A program made the translations under genes and the position numbers. Shown here in pieces: positions 35,008 to 43,523 of a stretch of 60,174 bases of DNA (positions are counted from its first letter, which is position 1; each line of letters begins with the position of its first letter). The notes beneath the pieces are model-generated. The model did no database searches. It saw nothing but the letters and a program-made list of their open reading frames with translations, and was not told the DNA's origin. This DNA is from Actinomycetota bacterium (GTDB lineage: Bacteria > Actinomycetota > Acidimicrobiia > Acidimicrobiales > Ilumatobacteraceae), in contig VFYV01000011.1 of the NCBI GenBank assembly GCA_016871395.1, positions 1 through 60,174 on the forward strand. The letters are read 5' to 3'.

Positions 35008-35861
35008 GCGGAGAGTGTACGGGCGAGCAACGAATGACACGCCACGGCGGCCGCGGCAGCAACGTTCAATGAGTCGATCCCCGCGGCCATGGGGATGCGA
35101 ACCGAATGGTCGAGGGCGTCCAGTGTGCGCGCGTTCAGACCGTCGCGTTCGGATCCGAGCACGATTGCCACCCGGGTCGATGCGGAAAATTGTCGACCGA
35201 CGTCGGTGATGTCCGCGGCGGTCGATCGGGGGGTGAGTCCGCACAACACGAAACCGTTCGCGCGCAGCAGGGGAACGATGGACGCGATGTCCTGGACCCG
35301 CGCGTGACGCATGTGCAGAGCAGTCCCCATCGAGACGCGCAGAGCCCGTCGTGCCAAGGGGTCCGCACTGTTGCGATCCAGAATCAGACCGTCGACTCCG
35401 AAAGCGACGGCACTTCGAGCGATGGCACCGATGTTCGTGGGGTTGTCCACGTCCTCGGCGAGTAACAAGTGGTGCGAAGTCGGAACCATGTCTTCGACCG
35501 CCCTGGTCGGCGGTCGTTGGAACAAGCCGATCACGTCGAGAGCCACACCCAATCCGGTGAGTATGCGTCGGGCCTCGGCGCGCGCGGCGAAAACCGGAAC
35601 GCTCGGAGGCATTTCGCCAGCCACGGCCGCGGGCGCCTCGGCATCGGTCAAGAGAGCCACCGGTTCGCAGCCAGCGGCCAGAGCACGCTCGACGACGAGA
35701 TCTCCCTCGGCGACGAAGTGACCGGCGCTCACCCGTTCGAGATCGGCCGGCGTCATCCCCTTGGCTAGTCGGGCCGGTGGACGCCGAGGACGAAGCTCCC
35801 GTTCGCGCAGCCTGAATTGATCGAGACGGGGGTCGTCGATCGAGTCGATCAGTAGTACCAC
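35004..35861 (-). CDS. TrmH/SpoU-family RNA 2'-O-methyltransferase
   Basis: About 285 residues. The N-terminal substrate-binding part contains MTPADLERVSAGHFVAEGDLVVERAL, and the SPOUT domain has LLLAEDVDNPTNIGAIARSA near 135-154 (motif 1, with the conserved N and R), VAIVLGSERDGLNARTLD near 228 (motif 2) and RIPMAAGIDSLNVAAAAAV near 250 (motif 3). These form the knotted SAM-binding site. The methylation target is not known from sequence; 23S rRNA is usual. GTG 35861 overlaps the menB stop by 13 bases; a TTG at 35876 is an alternative. Role: ribosome maturation. Confidence 0.9.
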   Translation of the reverse strand: MVLLIDSIDDPRLDQFRLRERELRPRRPPARLAKGMTPADLERVSAGHFVAEGDLVVERALAAGCEPVALLTDAEAPAAVAGEMPPSVPVFAARAEARRILTGLGVALDVIGLFQRPPTRAVEDMVPTSHHLLLAEDVDNPTNIGAIARSAVAFGVDGLILDRNSADPLARRALRVSMGTALHMRHARVQDIASIVPLLRANGFVLCGLTPRSTAADITDVGRQFSASTRVAIVLGSERDGLNARTLDALDHSVRIPMAAGIDSLNVAAAAAVACHSLLARTLSA

Positions 35862-36754
35862 GGATATGACGACCAATCGGGATCGCGCTTCTCGAGGAAC
35901 GCCGTGCGGCCCTCGTGGGCTTCGTCGGTCATGTATGCCAGACGCGTGGCCTCACCTGCGAACACCTGTTGGCCCACGAGCCCGTCATCGATGAGATTGA
36001 ACGCGAACTTCAACATGCGTTGGGCCGTCGGGCTTTTGCCGTTGATCTCGCGGGCCCACTGCAGGGCGGTGTGCTCGAGGTCGGCGTGGTCGACGACGGC
36101 GTTCACCATTCCCATTCGGTGCGCGTCCTCGGCGCTGTACTCGCGCCCGAGGAAAAAGATCTCCCGGGCGAACTTTTGACCCACTTGACGCGCGAGGTAA
36201 GCGGATCCGAAACCGCCGTCGAAACTGGCGACGTCGGCGTCGGTCTGCTTGAACCGAGCGTGCTCGCGGCTGGCCAGCGTGAGATCGGCGACGACGTGCA
36301 GACTGTGGCCGCCGCCGGCGGCCCATCCCGGCACGACGCAGATGACGATCTTGGGCATGAAGCGGATCAGTCGCTGGATCTCCAAGATGTGCAGACGACC
36401 GCTCTTGCCGGGGTCGATGGTCGCGGCGGTGTCACCCTCGGCGTACCTGTAACCGTCACGCCCGCGGATGCGCTGGTCACCACCACTGCAGAACGCCCAG
36501 CCGCCGTCCTTCGGGGACGGTCCGTTGCCGGTGAGGATGACACAGCCGACATCGGTCGATCCGCGGGCGTGTTCGAGCGCGGTGTACAACTCGTCGACGG
36601 TGTGCGGCCGGAACGCGTTGCGCACTTCGGGACGGTTGAAGGCGATGCGAACCGTCCCTTGGTCCGAGGCGCGGTGATAGGTGATGTCGGTGAAGTCGAA
36701 ACCCGGCACGACCGTCCAGGCCGCCGGGTCGAAGATCTCGGAAACTCGGTTCAC
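35849..36754 (-). CDS. menB: 1,4-dihydroxy-2-naphthoyl-CoA synthase
   Basis: MenB closes the second ring in menaquinone biosynthesis. The 301-residue protein (GTG 36754) shows FTDITYHRASDQGTVRIAFN, the MenB-specific CSGGDQRIRGRDGY (oxyanion and substrate loop), VPGWAAGGGHSLHVVADLTLA, FKQTDADVASFDGGFGSA (Asp involved in ring closure) and the C-terminal FLEKRDPDWSSYPWYY typical of MenB. The bicarbonate-dependence residues are not judged. An open frame continues far upstream across the divergent L,D-transpeptidase gene but codes an Arg/Pro-rich artefact. It is first of an operon with the rRNA methyltransferase and purU. It shows that the organism makes menaquinone. Confidence 0.95.
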   Translation of the reverse strand: MNRVSEIFDPAAWTVVPGFDFTDITYHRASDQGTVRIAFNRPEVRNAFRPHTVDELYTALEHARGSTDVGCVILTGNGPSPKDGGWAFCSGGDQRIRGRDGYRYAEGDTAATIDPGKSGRLHILEIQRLIRFMPKIVICVVPGWAAGGGHSLHVVADLTLASREHARFKQTDADVASFDGGFGSAYLARQVGQKFAREIFFLGREYSAEDAHRMGMVNAVVDHADLEHTALQWAREINGKSPTAQRMLKFAFNLIDDGLVGQQVFAGEATRLAYMTDEAHEGRTAFLEKRDPDWSSYPWYY

Positions 36755-36838
36755 GGGGGCAGTCTCGCAGGCGAAGAGGAGATTTGCGTCGTCGTTCGGG
36801 ACTGCCAACACCTGACGGGGGCCGGTCGGTACCTTGAG

Positions 36839-37870
36839 ATGGTGATCGATTCGGGCCGAGCGAGAGGTGTGGCGATGGTCGCCGCGTGCATGAGCCTGTT
36901 GTTGTCGTGCGGTGGCAGCGCGGCGGAGGGCTCGACCGTGCCGGCCGTGGCCACCTCGACGTCGGTAGCACCGACCACCACCTCGACCACCACCTCGACG
37001 TCGACCACGACCACCACGGTCGCTGCGACCTCGACCACCACCGTGACGTCCACCTCCGTTCCGGCCCCCGAAGTGTCGGTGTTGAGCGGGCCGCTGCCCG
37101 CGGTCGGCACGCGTGGCGGACTGGGGACGGCTCTCGTCCAGCACCGATTGATGGAACTGGGGTTCTGGTTGTACGGCGTCGATGGGGAGTACGGGCCGAC
37201 GACGAAGCAGGCGGTGATGGCTTTCCAGAAGTGGACCGGCCTCGACCCGACAGGCTCGGTGAACCAGGCAACCGCTGACGCGCTGACGTTGGCGATGGCT
37301 CGGCCGGTTGGTCGAAGTACGTCGTCGGGGGTGGTGGTGGAGATCGACAAGACGAGGCAGGTGATGCTCATCACCGCCGGGGGAAAACTCGTGTGGGCGA
37401 TCAATGTCTCGACGGGCAGCGGGCAGTACTACCTCGAGAAGAATCAGAAGGATCCGAACAAGTGGGAGACGGGACGCTCGCTCACTCCCTCGGGCAAGTT
37501 CAAGGTTCAGCGCGAGCGTGCCGAGGGCTGGTGGGACGGCGATCTGGGCAAGATCTACCGGCCGAAGTATTTCAACGGAGGAATTGCGATTCACGGGTCG
37601 ACGTCGATTCCGAATTACGCGGCGTCCCACGGTTGCGTGCGGGTGAGCGTGGCGGCGATGGACATGATCTGGGCGTCGGGACTGGTCCCCGTGAAGGCAG
37701 CGGTGTGGGTGTACGGCGAGGACATCGAGGCCGAGGGGGAGCCACCGGTGATTCCGACGACGACCACCACGACGACGGTGGTGCCGGACCCGTCGGAGCC
37801 GGTCGCGACACCATCACCGGGGACGACGACGGTTCCGGCCCTTGCTCCGGCGAACGCCCCCATCCCCTGA
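36839..37870 (+). CDS. L,D-transpeptidase lipoprotein with peptidoglycan-binding domain
   Basis: 343 residues. A signal sequence leads to SLLLSCGG (lipobox LLSC near residue 24), then a Thr/Ser-rich linker (about 30-65), a peptidoglycan-binding-1 domain (ALVQHRLMELGFWLYGVDGEYG, AFQKWTGLDPTG), and a YkuD catalytic domain with AIHGSTSIPNYAASHGCVRV near 270-285, including the catalytic Cys. A Thr/Pro-rich tail of about 35 residues follows the domain. It would cross-link peptidoglycan 3-3 outside the membrane. The start is ATG 36839; a TACCTT box at 36830 is six bases before an alternative GTG at 36842, which could mark a leaderless start. Confidence 0.88.
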   Translation: MVIDSGRARGVAMVAACMSLLLSCGGSAAEGSTVPAVATSTSVAPTTTSTTTSTSTTTTTVAATSTTTVTSTSVPAPEVSVLSGPLPAVGTRGGLGTALVQHRLMELGFWLYGVDGEYGPTTKQAVMAFQKWTGLDPTGSVNQATADALTLAMARPVGRSTSSGVVVEIDKTRQVMLITAGGKLVWAINVSTGSGQYYLEKNQKDPNKWETGRSLTPSGKFKVQRERAEGWWDGDLGKIYRPKYFNGGIAIHGSTSIPNYAASHGCVRVSVAAMDMIWASGLVPVKAAVWVYGEDIEAEGEPPVIPTTTTTTTVVPDPSEPVATPSPGTTTVPALAPANAPIP

Positions 37871-37893
37871 GCGCGCCAAATCGTCGCTTTTGG

Positions 37894-37899
37894 TACATT
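37894..37899 (+). promoter_or_regulatory. -10 box before the second enoyl-CoA hydratase
   Basis: TACATT at 37894-37899 would give a leader of about 40 bases, and GGGGGAG (37940-37946) lies just before ATG 37950. No -35 was recognised. Confidence 0.3.
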
Positions 37900-37949
37900 C
37901 CCGATGGTCGTGAGGCGACACCGGATCGCGATGTGGTCGAGGGGGAGAC

Positions 37950-38783
37950 ATGGGCAACAGTGGGCACATTCGTTATGAGCGGGTGCCCGCTCGTCTCGGC
38001 GGTGCCGATCATTCCCGGAGCGTCGGCGATCCCCTTGTTGGGCTCATCACCATCGACCGGCCGGCCAAGCGCAACGCCATGTCCTTCGCCGTGCTCGCCG
38101 ATTTCATCGAGACCGTCGGTGAGGCCGGTCGCGATCCCGACACCGCGGTGGTCGTTGTCACCGGTGTTCCGGGCAACTTCTGTGCCGGTACCGACCTGGC
38201 CGATCTCTCGACGATTCCCGGTGAGTCACGGGGTTTGCGCGGCTCGGCCGAACAGACCGACAGGTGGTGGCCACTCGTCGAGTGCCCCAAGCCCACCATT
38301 TGCGCCATCGATGGCCCGGCGGTCGGAATGGGCGCCGAGTTCACCTCGCAGTGCGACCTGCGGATCGCCTCGACGAACGCCCGCTTCGCCTGGAACTTCG
38401 TCCATCGTGGTCTCGTCCCCGACACGGGAGCCGGCACGTGGCTGTTGCCGCGGATCATCGGACTTCAGAACGCGCTGCGTCTGACCTACACCGGCGACAT
38501 GATCGACGCGTCGACGGCGCTCGAACTCGGCTACGTGCTCGACGTGGTCTCGCCCGACGCGTTGATGACTCGGGTCTTCGAGCTCGCGACCCGGATCGCC
38601 GAGGGATCCCCACACAGTCACCGACTCGTCAAGAGCCTGACGTATGAGGGGCTGTCCTCCAGCGTTCCAGAGCACATGGAACGCCATACCGCCGCCATGT
38701 CCGCCAGTTTCAAGAGCGCCGATCATCGCGAGGGTGTTGCCGCGTTCCTCGAGCGTCGCCCGGCACGTTTTACCGGCCGTTAG
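37950..38783 (+). CDS. Enoyl-CoA hydratase/isomerase family protein with Asp at the usual Glu position
   Basis: 277 residues from ATG 37950, with GLITIDRPAKRNAMSFAVLA, VTGVPGNFCAGTDLADLS (oxyanion hole) near 72 and GPAVGMGAEFTSQCDLRIAS near 119. The catalytic stretch reads HRGLVPDTGAGTWLLPRIIG, so Asp takes the place of the hydratase Glu; many isomerase-type crotonases have that Asp/Gly pattern. This suggests isomerisation or other CoA-ester chemistry rather than plain hydration. The gene stands alone between an L,D-transpeptidase and surE. Confidence 0.88.
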   Translation: MGNSGHIRYERVPARLGGADHSRSVGDPLVGLITIDRPAKRNAMSFAVLADFIETVGEAGRDPDTAVVVVTGVPGNFCAGTDLADLSTIPGESRGLRGSAEQTDRWWPLVECPKPTICAIDGPAVGMGAEFTSQCDLRIASTNARFAWNFVHRGLVPDTGAGTWLLPRIIGLQNALRLTYTGDMIDASTALELGYVLDVVSPDALMTRVFELATRIAEGSPHSHRLVKSLTYEGLSSSVPEHMERHTAAMSASFKSADHREGVAAFLERRPARFTGR

Positions 38784-38839
38784 CCGTCCGTCCACCTCTT
38801 GATGCCAACCGGACGGTCGTGATGGGTAACGATGTGGTC

Positions 38840-39670
38840 ATGCGCATACTTCTGACCAACGACGACGGCATCGACTCGGTGGGACTCCACGTTCTCGCCC
38901 GCGCCATGAAGCCGTTCGGTCACGTCGTGATCGTCGCACCGGACCGTGAGTTCTCGGGAGCCGGAGCCGCACTCGGCGCATTACACCTGATGCAGCCGGA
39001 GGTTCATCGGGTTCACGTCGACGGGATCGACGAGGCGTGGTCGGTCTCCGGACCGCCCGCCCTGTGCGTGATGTTCTCTCGTCTCGGTGCCTTCGGTGAG
39101 CCCTTCGACCTCGTCGTGTCGGGGATCAACCCCGGGGCGAACGTCGGGCGATCCGTCTACCACTCGGGCACGGTGGGGGCCGCTCTCACGGCGCGCAACG
39201 GACGCCTCTCGGGAATCGCCGTGAGCCAAGCGGTCACGGGTTTCGGGGTCGAGGGCCAAGGTTGGGACGAAATGCTGGTGGGTCAGAAATGGGAGAGTGC
39301 GGCTGCTGTCGCTGCGGCCTTCGTCGATGGTTTCGTGCGCGACATGCCCAGTGAACCGGTCGTGGTCAACATCAACGTGCCGAACAAGGACATCACCGAC
39401 ATCAAAGGTTGGAAGTCGGCTCGGTTGGGTCACGAGCCCCCTCGGCGCATGAGCACCGCCCGTCTCGAGCCCAAAGTGGGCCACGAGGGATCCTTCCACG
39501 TTCGAATGGCATGGGGCGAAGCAGCCGAGTTGCCCGACGACACCGATGGCGGGATGGTGGAAAACGATTATGTGTCGGTGAGTTATCTGGGACCGATCCT
39601 CAACATCGATCGTGACGACGTACCGTGTGCGGAGCGAACCTTGACGGAATTGATCGCCGACGCACGCTGA
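38840..39670 (+). CDS. surE: 5'-nucleotidase SurE
   Basis: SurE removes phosphate from nucleoside monophosphates and is linked to stationary-phase survival. The N-terminal motif RILLTNDDGIDSVG supplies the metal-binding Asp pair, followed by VIVAPDREFSGAGAAL (Ser of the metal site), SGPPALCVMFS and VVSGINPGANVGRSVYHSGTVGAA, all family landmarks. ATG 38840 is preferred over GTG 38819 since SurE normally begins directly before RILLTNDDG; 276 residues result. It ends tail to tail with the second L,D-transpeptidase (TGATCA). Confidence 0.93.
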   Translation: MRILLTNDDGIDSVGLHVLARAMKPFGHVVIVAPDREFSGAGAALGALHLMQPEVHRVHVDGIDEAWSVSGPPALCVMFSRLGAFGEPFDLVVSGINPGANVGRSVYHSGTVGAALTARNGRLSGIAVSQAVTGFGVEGQGWDEMLVGQKWESAAAVAAAFVDGFVRDMPSEPVVVNINVPNKDITDIKGWKSARLGHEPPRRMSTARLEPKVGHEGSFHVRMAWGEAAELPDDTDGGMVENDYVSVSYLGPILNIDRDDVPCAERTLTELIADAR

Positions 39671-40654
39671 TCAGACGACGACGACCGGGGTGCCGACCTG
39701 GGCGAACTCCCACGTGAATTCGGCGTCGAGGGTCGCCTGCCGCTGGCAACCCACCGACAGGCGTTGTCCGAGTTCGGCCTCGGTTTGATAGAGCGAGTTG
39801 TCCGCCACCTTGATCGGTAGAGCGTGGAAGCCGATTGCGTCATCGCTCGTTTTCAACCAACGAACCATCAAGTTGAAGTAGGACTCACCATCCCCCGCGA
39901 CGCTCGACTCGGACCGACTGTAGACCCTGTGTATGCCGGGCAACTCGTTGTCGTATTTGCTTCCTGACACCAGCCACGAGCGGATGACGACCTCGTTCTC
40001 GTCGACCGCCCACACGCGCTGTCCGGCTCGCTGATAGACGAGTCGGCGACCCGAGCCCGAGTCGGGTGGCAGTGGGGGTGCATCGGGGCCACTGGTGGCC
40101 ACACTCGACAAGGGGTACCCCAGAAGGTCGACAGCACCCGGGGCCGGCTTCGGAGTCCTGACCACCAGGGATATCTCCTCGGGCCAAATCCCCAATGACA
40201 ACGCCGTCTCACGGCCCGTCAGGCCGTCGACGAAGAGATTCCGCTCGGTTTGCAGTTTCTTCACTGCCCCGACCGTGGCGTTGTCGTACACCCCGGAGGG
40301 GGCGCCCGTCAGGTAGGTGGCCTCGATGAGCGAGCGTTGCAGACAAAGGACGTCGTCACCTGAATCGCCAACCCTCAGCGAGCGCGCTCGTATGGTGCAC
40401 TGGGTCGGTGTGACCGGGTCGAGGTCGCCTGGTCCGGGCAGCGTACCGGAGTCCGCCGAGCCGGGGTTGGTAGCCGACGAATCCACGGGATCGGCCACCG
40501 TCGTGGTCGACACGGCCATCGTCATCGGGTCCTCGTCGGCTCCGGCCGAGGGGGACCCGAAGTCGTTCGACCGAAAGATCGCCACGAGCACGCACGCGAC
40601 GGCGATGGTCCCGAGACCGGCCAGGGTGGTGGTGCGTCGGTGAGAGGTCTGCAT
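39671..40654 (-). CDS. Exported L,D-transpeptidase-like protein with atypical active-site motif
   Basis: 327 residues: N-terminal TM/signal TLAGLGTIAVACVLVAIF, a Thr/Ser/Asp-rich linker, a peptidoglycan-binding-like domain (SLRVGDSGDDVLCLQRSL, GAVKKLQTERNLFVDGLTG, residues about 90-150), and a YkuD-like domain with DAIGFHALP near 275 and GQRLSVGCQRQ near 298. The common SHGCVR becomes SVGCQR: Ser, Gly, Cys and Arg stay, but the His/x pair and V/M position change, and the HG element is FHALP. It could still be a Cys transpeptidase with altered acceptor use. It ends tail to tail with surE. Confidence 0.75.
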   Translation of the reverse strand: MQTSHRRTTTLAGLGTIAVACVLVAIFRSNDFGSPSAGADEDPMTMAVSTTTVADPVDSSATNPGSADSGTLPGPGDLDPVTPTQCTIRARSLRVGDSGDDVLCLQRSLIEATYLTGAPSGVYDNATVGAVKKLQTERNLFVDGLTGRETALSLGIWPEEISLVVRTPKPAPGAVDLLGYPLSSVATSGPDAPPLPPDSGSGRRLVYQRAGQRVWAVDENEVVIRSWLVSGSKYDNELPGIHRVYSRSESSVAGDGESYFNLMVRWLKTSDDAIGFHALPIKVADNSLYQTEAELGQRLSVGCQRQATLDAEFTWEFAQVGTPVVVV

Positions 40655-40821
40655 GTCGAAGTCTTACGGGACGGCTCTCAGATTACCGACGTGCCGAGAC
40701 CTCCGCCGAGCACTCTGGCTGGTTGGGTGGTGGTTTCCCGTGTCGATTCGTCGTCGCGCGGATCGATGTTTCGCTCGGTACGTTCAGCAGGCACCGATCA
40801 CGAAATCATTCGCGATGATCT

Positions 40822-40842
40822 CTACGTCGGTAACTTACGTAG
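40822..40842 (+). promoter_or_regulatory. Inverted repeat overlapping the promoter of the SDR-amidotransferase operon
   Basis: CTACGT and ACGTAG (40822-40827 and 40837-40842) are perfect inverted arms with 9 bases between. A possible promoter TTACGT (40835) - 18 bases - TAGCCT (40859) overlaps the right arm, so a bound dimeric repressor (TetR-like geometry) would block it. The cognate regulator is not in view. Confidence 0.4.
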
Positions 40843-40886
40843 GTGCGCCCGGAATCAATAGCCTGCTGGTTGTCGAGGAGAACACG

Positions 40887-40907
40887 ATGAGGTGCGTACG
40901 AAATTGA
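40887..40907 (+). other. Six-codon open frame with the best ribosome binding site, at the SDR start
   Basis: ATG AGG TGC GTA CGA AAT TGA (MRCVRN) lies six bases after a strong GAGGAG site (40875-40880). Its stop overlaps an in-frame TTG at 40904 of the SDR (TTGA), and it runs over the GTG at 40892. It may be a leader peptide giving coupled translation of the SDR, or a trace of a start-codon frameshift in the assembly. Confidence 0.35.
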
Positions 40908-41848
40908 GTATCAACGAGAGAACCTGGACCGTCGACGACATGCCCGAACTTCGTGGGAGGCGGATCGTGGTCACGGGAGCGAATTCGGGTATCGGTCTGG
41001 AAGCCACACGGAACCTGCATCGTCGTGGGGCTCACGTGGTCATGGCCTGTCGAAACATGGGGAAGGCCCGTCCGGTGGCTGATGCGATCGAGCGTGGCGG
41101 AGGGCCCGGGACTCTGGAGGTGTATCGGCTCGATTTGGCCGACCTCGTGTCGGTCAGGGCTTTTGCGGAAACGATGCTGCAATCGGGGCGAATCATCGAC
41201 GTGTTGATGAACAATGCCGGCGTGATGGCCCTCGACCGAAGTCGTACCGTCGATGGTTTCGAGTCCCAGTTCGGTACGAACCATTTGGGCCATTTCGCGT
41301 TGACCGGACTGTTGATGCCGATCATCGGTGGTGAGAACGGGGGCCGGATCGTGACCGTCACGAGCATCGCGCATCGTTCGGGACAGGTTCACCTCGACGA
41401 CCCGTACTACGAACGGCGCCGTTACAATCGGTGGGGAGCCTACTTTCAGAGCAAGTTGGCCAACGTCCACTTCGGGTTGGAACTCGATCGACGTCTTCGA
41501 ATGTCGGCCTCGTCGGTCCTCTCGGTGCTCGCACATCCGGGTACGGCGCGTACCGAACTGGGCAAGAATGGTTCGGCGGCCACCAACATCGTGATGCGCC
41601 GATTCACCCCGGTCCTGATGCGCTCGGGTGTTCAAGGATGCGAAGCACAGTTGCGCGCTGCGGTCGATCCGGCGGTGGTTGGCGGTGAGATGTACGGCCC
41701 GCGATGGATGGCTTTCGGCCCTCCACAGGTGGAGGTGCCCAGTCGCCGTGGTCGTGACGCAGAGGCCGCACGACGACTCTGGGAATTCAGCGAGCGTGCG
41801 ACGGGTGTCGTCTATCGGCTCGGCGGGTCCGGAACTTCGAGTCGATGA
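40892..41848 (+). CDS. Short-chain dehydrogenase (retinol dehydrogenase/protochlorophyllide reductase-like)
   Basis: 318 residues from GTG 40892. The N-terminal WTVDDMPELRGRRIVVTG followed by ANSGIGLEATRNL is the typical opening of this SDR group, with an Arg/Lys-rich strand 2 end (ACRNMGKAR) that suggests NADP. Later come NNAGVMAL near 108, TSIAHRSG (Ser) near 152 and AYFQSKLAN (Tyr, Lys) near 183. The length of 318 is normal. The start is uncertain: TTG 40904 is possible. Its stop overlaps the amidotransferase ATG by 4 bases. Substrate is unknown. Confidence 0.85.
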   Translation: MRTKLSINERTWTVDDMPELRGRRIVVTGANSGIGLEATRNLHRRGAHVVMACRNMGKARPVADAIERGGGPGTLEVYRLDLADLVSVRAFAETMLQSGRIIDVLMNNAGVMALDRSRTVDGFESQFGTNHLGHFALTGLLMPIIGGENGGRIVTVTSIAHRSGQVHLDDPYYERRRYNRWGAYFQSKLANVHFGLELDRRLRMSASSVLSVLAHPGTARTELGKNGSAATNIVMRRFTPVLMRSGVQGCEAQLRAAVDPAVVGGEMYGPRWMAFGPPQVEVPSRRGRDAEAARRLWEFSERATGVVYRLGGSGTSSR

Positions 41849-42522
41849 GCTCGGACAGAGCTCGCACACGATCGCGGGTGACCGTCCTGTCCCATCGTGG
41901 AGTCGCCGACGAACTCGGCCACATCGGTGATTGGTTGGCCACGTCGGGGTTCTCCGTGAAGCGCATCTACCGAGAGGATTCCCCGTCGCTTCCCGATGCC
42001 GACGTGCTGATCGTGCTCGGCTCGCCCACCTCGGTCGCCGCGGGCCATTGTCGCCGACCGGCGCAATCGGAGGTCGACGTGGTGCGCGAATGGGTGGCAT
42101 CGGATCGGCCGTACATCGGTGTTTGCTTCGGTGCCCAGGTTCTGGCGCGTGCTCTCGGCGGCTCGGTGACACGAATGGATCAGACGTTCCGGTCCTACGT
42201 GGAGTTGGACGTCTCCGATGGGGCGCCGAGGGAGATGGCTGGCCCGTGGGCGGTCTGGCACGAGGACGCCATCACCGCACCGGGCGATGCCGACGTGTTG
42301 GCTCGCTTGCCCCATGCCGACGCGGTGTTTCGTCGGGGTCGGGCGTGGGGGCTGCAGCCTCACATCGAGTTCGACGCGACGATCGTTCGCAACTTGGCGA
42401 CCATCGTCGACATTCCCGAGGAACAGTGGGTTTCTCTGCACGACGCGCTGCGTGACGACGCCGGTGGACACGCCACTCGTGCCCGCGCGCTGCTCGACCG
42501 CATCGCGGCCGAGATTCTCTGA
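41845..42522 (+). CDS. Class I glutamine amidotransferase-like protein
   Basis: This 225-residue protein has the nucleophile elbow YIGVCFGAQVLARALGG (Cys near residue 93) and the His-Glu region GLQPHIEFD near 172, equal to the GxQxHxE pattern of class I GATases of the GuaA-like type. An earlier oxyanion piece is VLIVLGSPTSVAAG. Stand-alone members of this group include gamma-glutamyl hydrolases and GMP-synthase-like proteins acting on unknown substrates. It starts with ATGA overlap to the SDR. It ends 6 bases from the convergent esterase. Confidence 0.82.
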   Translation: MSSDRARTRSRVTVLSHRGVADELGHIGDWLATSGFSVKRIYREDSPSLPDADVLIVLGSPTSVAAGHCRRPAQSEVDVVREWVASDRPYIGVCFGAQVLARALGGSVTRMDQTFRSYVELDVSDGAPREMAGPWAVWHEDAITAPGDADVLARLPHADAVFRRGRAWGLQPHIEFDATIVRNLATIVDIPEEQWVSLHDALRDDAGGHATRARALLDRIAAEIL

Positions 42523-42528
42523 ACGACG

Positions 42529-43485
42529 TCAGACCACCCGGGCAGCCAACCATTCGTCGACGTCTCGGTTGCAACGTCGTGAGACCGTGGTGAGATCTCC
42601 GAACGTGTCGAATCCGTGTGGTGCTCCTGCGTAGACGTTGAGATCGGTCGGCACTCCGGCGTGACGCAGACGTTTCGCGTAGTCGATGTCCTCGTCCGAG
42701 AACCCGTCGAGTGCCCCGACCACGACGAGGGCACGTGGAAGGCCACGCAGGTCGGTGGCTCGGGCCACCGCGGCGTACGGGGCGACAGTGTCAGTGCCCT
42801 TGTCGGACCCGAGATACGACGTCCAACCGAAGGTGTTCGCCGCTGGTGACCAGATCGGGTCGATCCACGAGCTGGATCTGGTGATCTGACGGTCGTCGAT
42901 CATGGGATAGACGAGCAACTGGAAGTCGACGGCGAACTCGGCGCGATCGCGCGCCAAAAGGGCCAGACCCGCGGCGAGTCCGGCGCCCGCGCTGGCGCCG
43001 CCGATGCCGATGCGCATCGGATCCACGCCGAGCGAAGCCGCGTTGCGGTGGGTCCATGCGAGAGCCGCGTAACAGTCCTCGAGGGGCGTGGGATAGGGAT
43101 GCTCGGGGGCCAAGCGATACTCGACGGACACCCCGACGATGCCGAGTTCGCGACACCACTTGTCGAAGCGCGCGTCATCCATGCGGTTGTCGCCGAGGAC
43201 GAGACCACCTCCGTGCATCCAGACGACGCATGGCGTGTTCGTACGTTGAACGCGTGGTCGATGCACGCGAACGGATGCGGTGCCACGGCCCTCGAGCGAC
43301 ACGTCCTCGCGGGTCACCTCATCGGAGAGCGGCGGGGGAGGAGTGGCGGCGAACATCTCGCGAATCGTCACCACCGACTCCGGGGTGAGGCCGCCGAGGA
43401 TCTCGCCGATGTTCACCGGCGACGCCGCCAGCATCGCGGCGATCTCGGAATCGAGCAAGGAAGAGACGTCGTTGGATTCGATCAT
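42529..43485 (-). CDS. Alpha/beta hydrolase, hormone-sensitive lipase family esterase
   Basis: 318 residues from ATG 43485, preferred over a longer frame to 43788 that lacks resemblance and overlaps the oxygenase. It has the HGGG oxyanion motif in VVWMHGGGLVLGD near 88, the nucleophile GGASAGAGLA (GxSxG) near 161, the acid in VGALDGFSDEDI near 254, and the His in YAGAPHGFDTFG near 284, i.e. a full Ser-Asp-His triad. It likely cleaves short-chain esters. It is 38 bases after the 2OG oxygenase on the same strand. Confidence 0.9.
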   Translation of the reverse strand: MIESNDVSSLLDSEIAAMLAASPVNIGEILGGLTPESVVTIREMFAATPPPPLSDEVTREDVSLEGRGTASVRVHRPRVQRTNTPCVVWMHGGGLVLGDNRMDDARFDKWCRELGIVGVSVEYRLAPEHPYPTPLEDCYAALAWTHRNAASLGVDPMRIGIGGASAGAGLAAGLALLARDRAEFAVDFQLLVYPMIDDRQITRSSSWIDPIWSPAANTFGWTSYLGSDKGTDTVAPYAAVARATDLRGLPRALVVVGALDGFSDEDIDYAKRLRHAGVPTDLNVYAGAPHGFDTFGDLTTVSRRCNRDVDEWLAARVV

Positions 43486-43523
43486 GCCCCAGTATCGCAC
43501 GGCGTGATGGTCGCCGAAACAGG

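Noticed and set aside
36755-37630. The long upstream extension of the menB frame
   Set aside because: The extension is Arg/Pro/Ser-rich and lies opposite the L,D-transpeptidase; menB has its normal length from GTG 36754.
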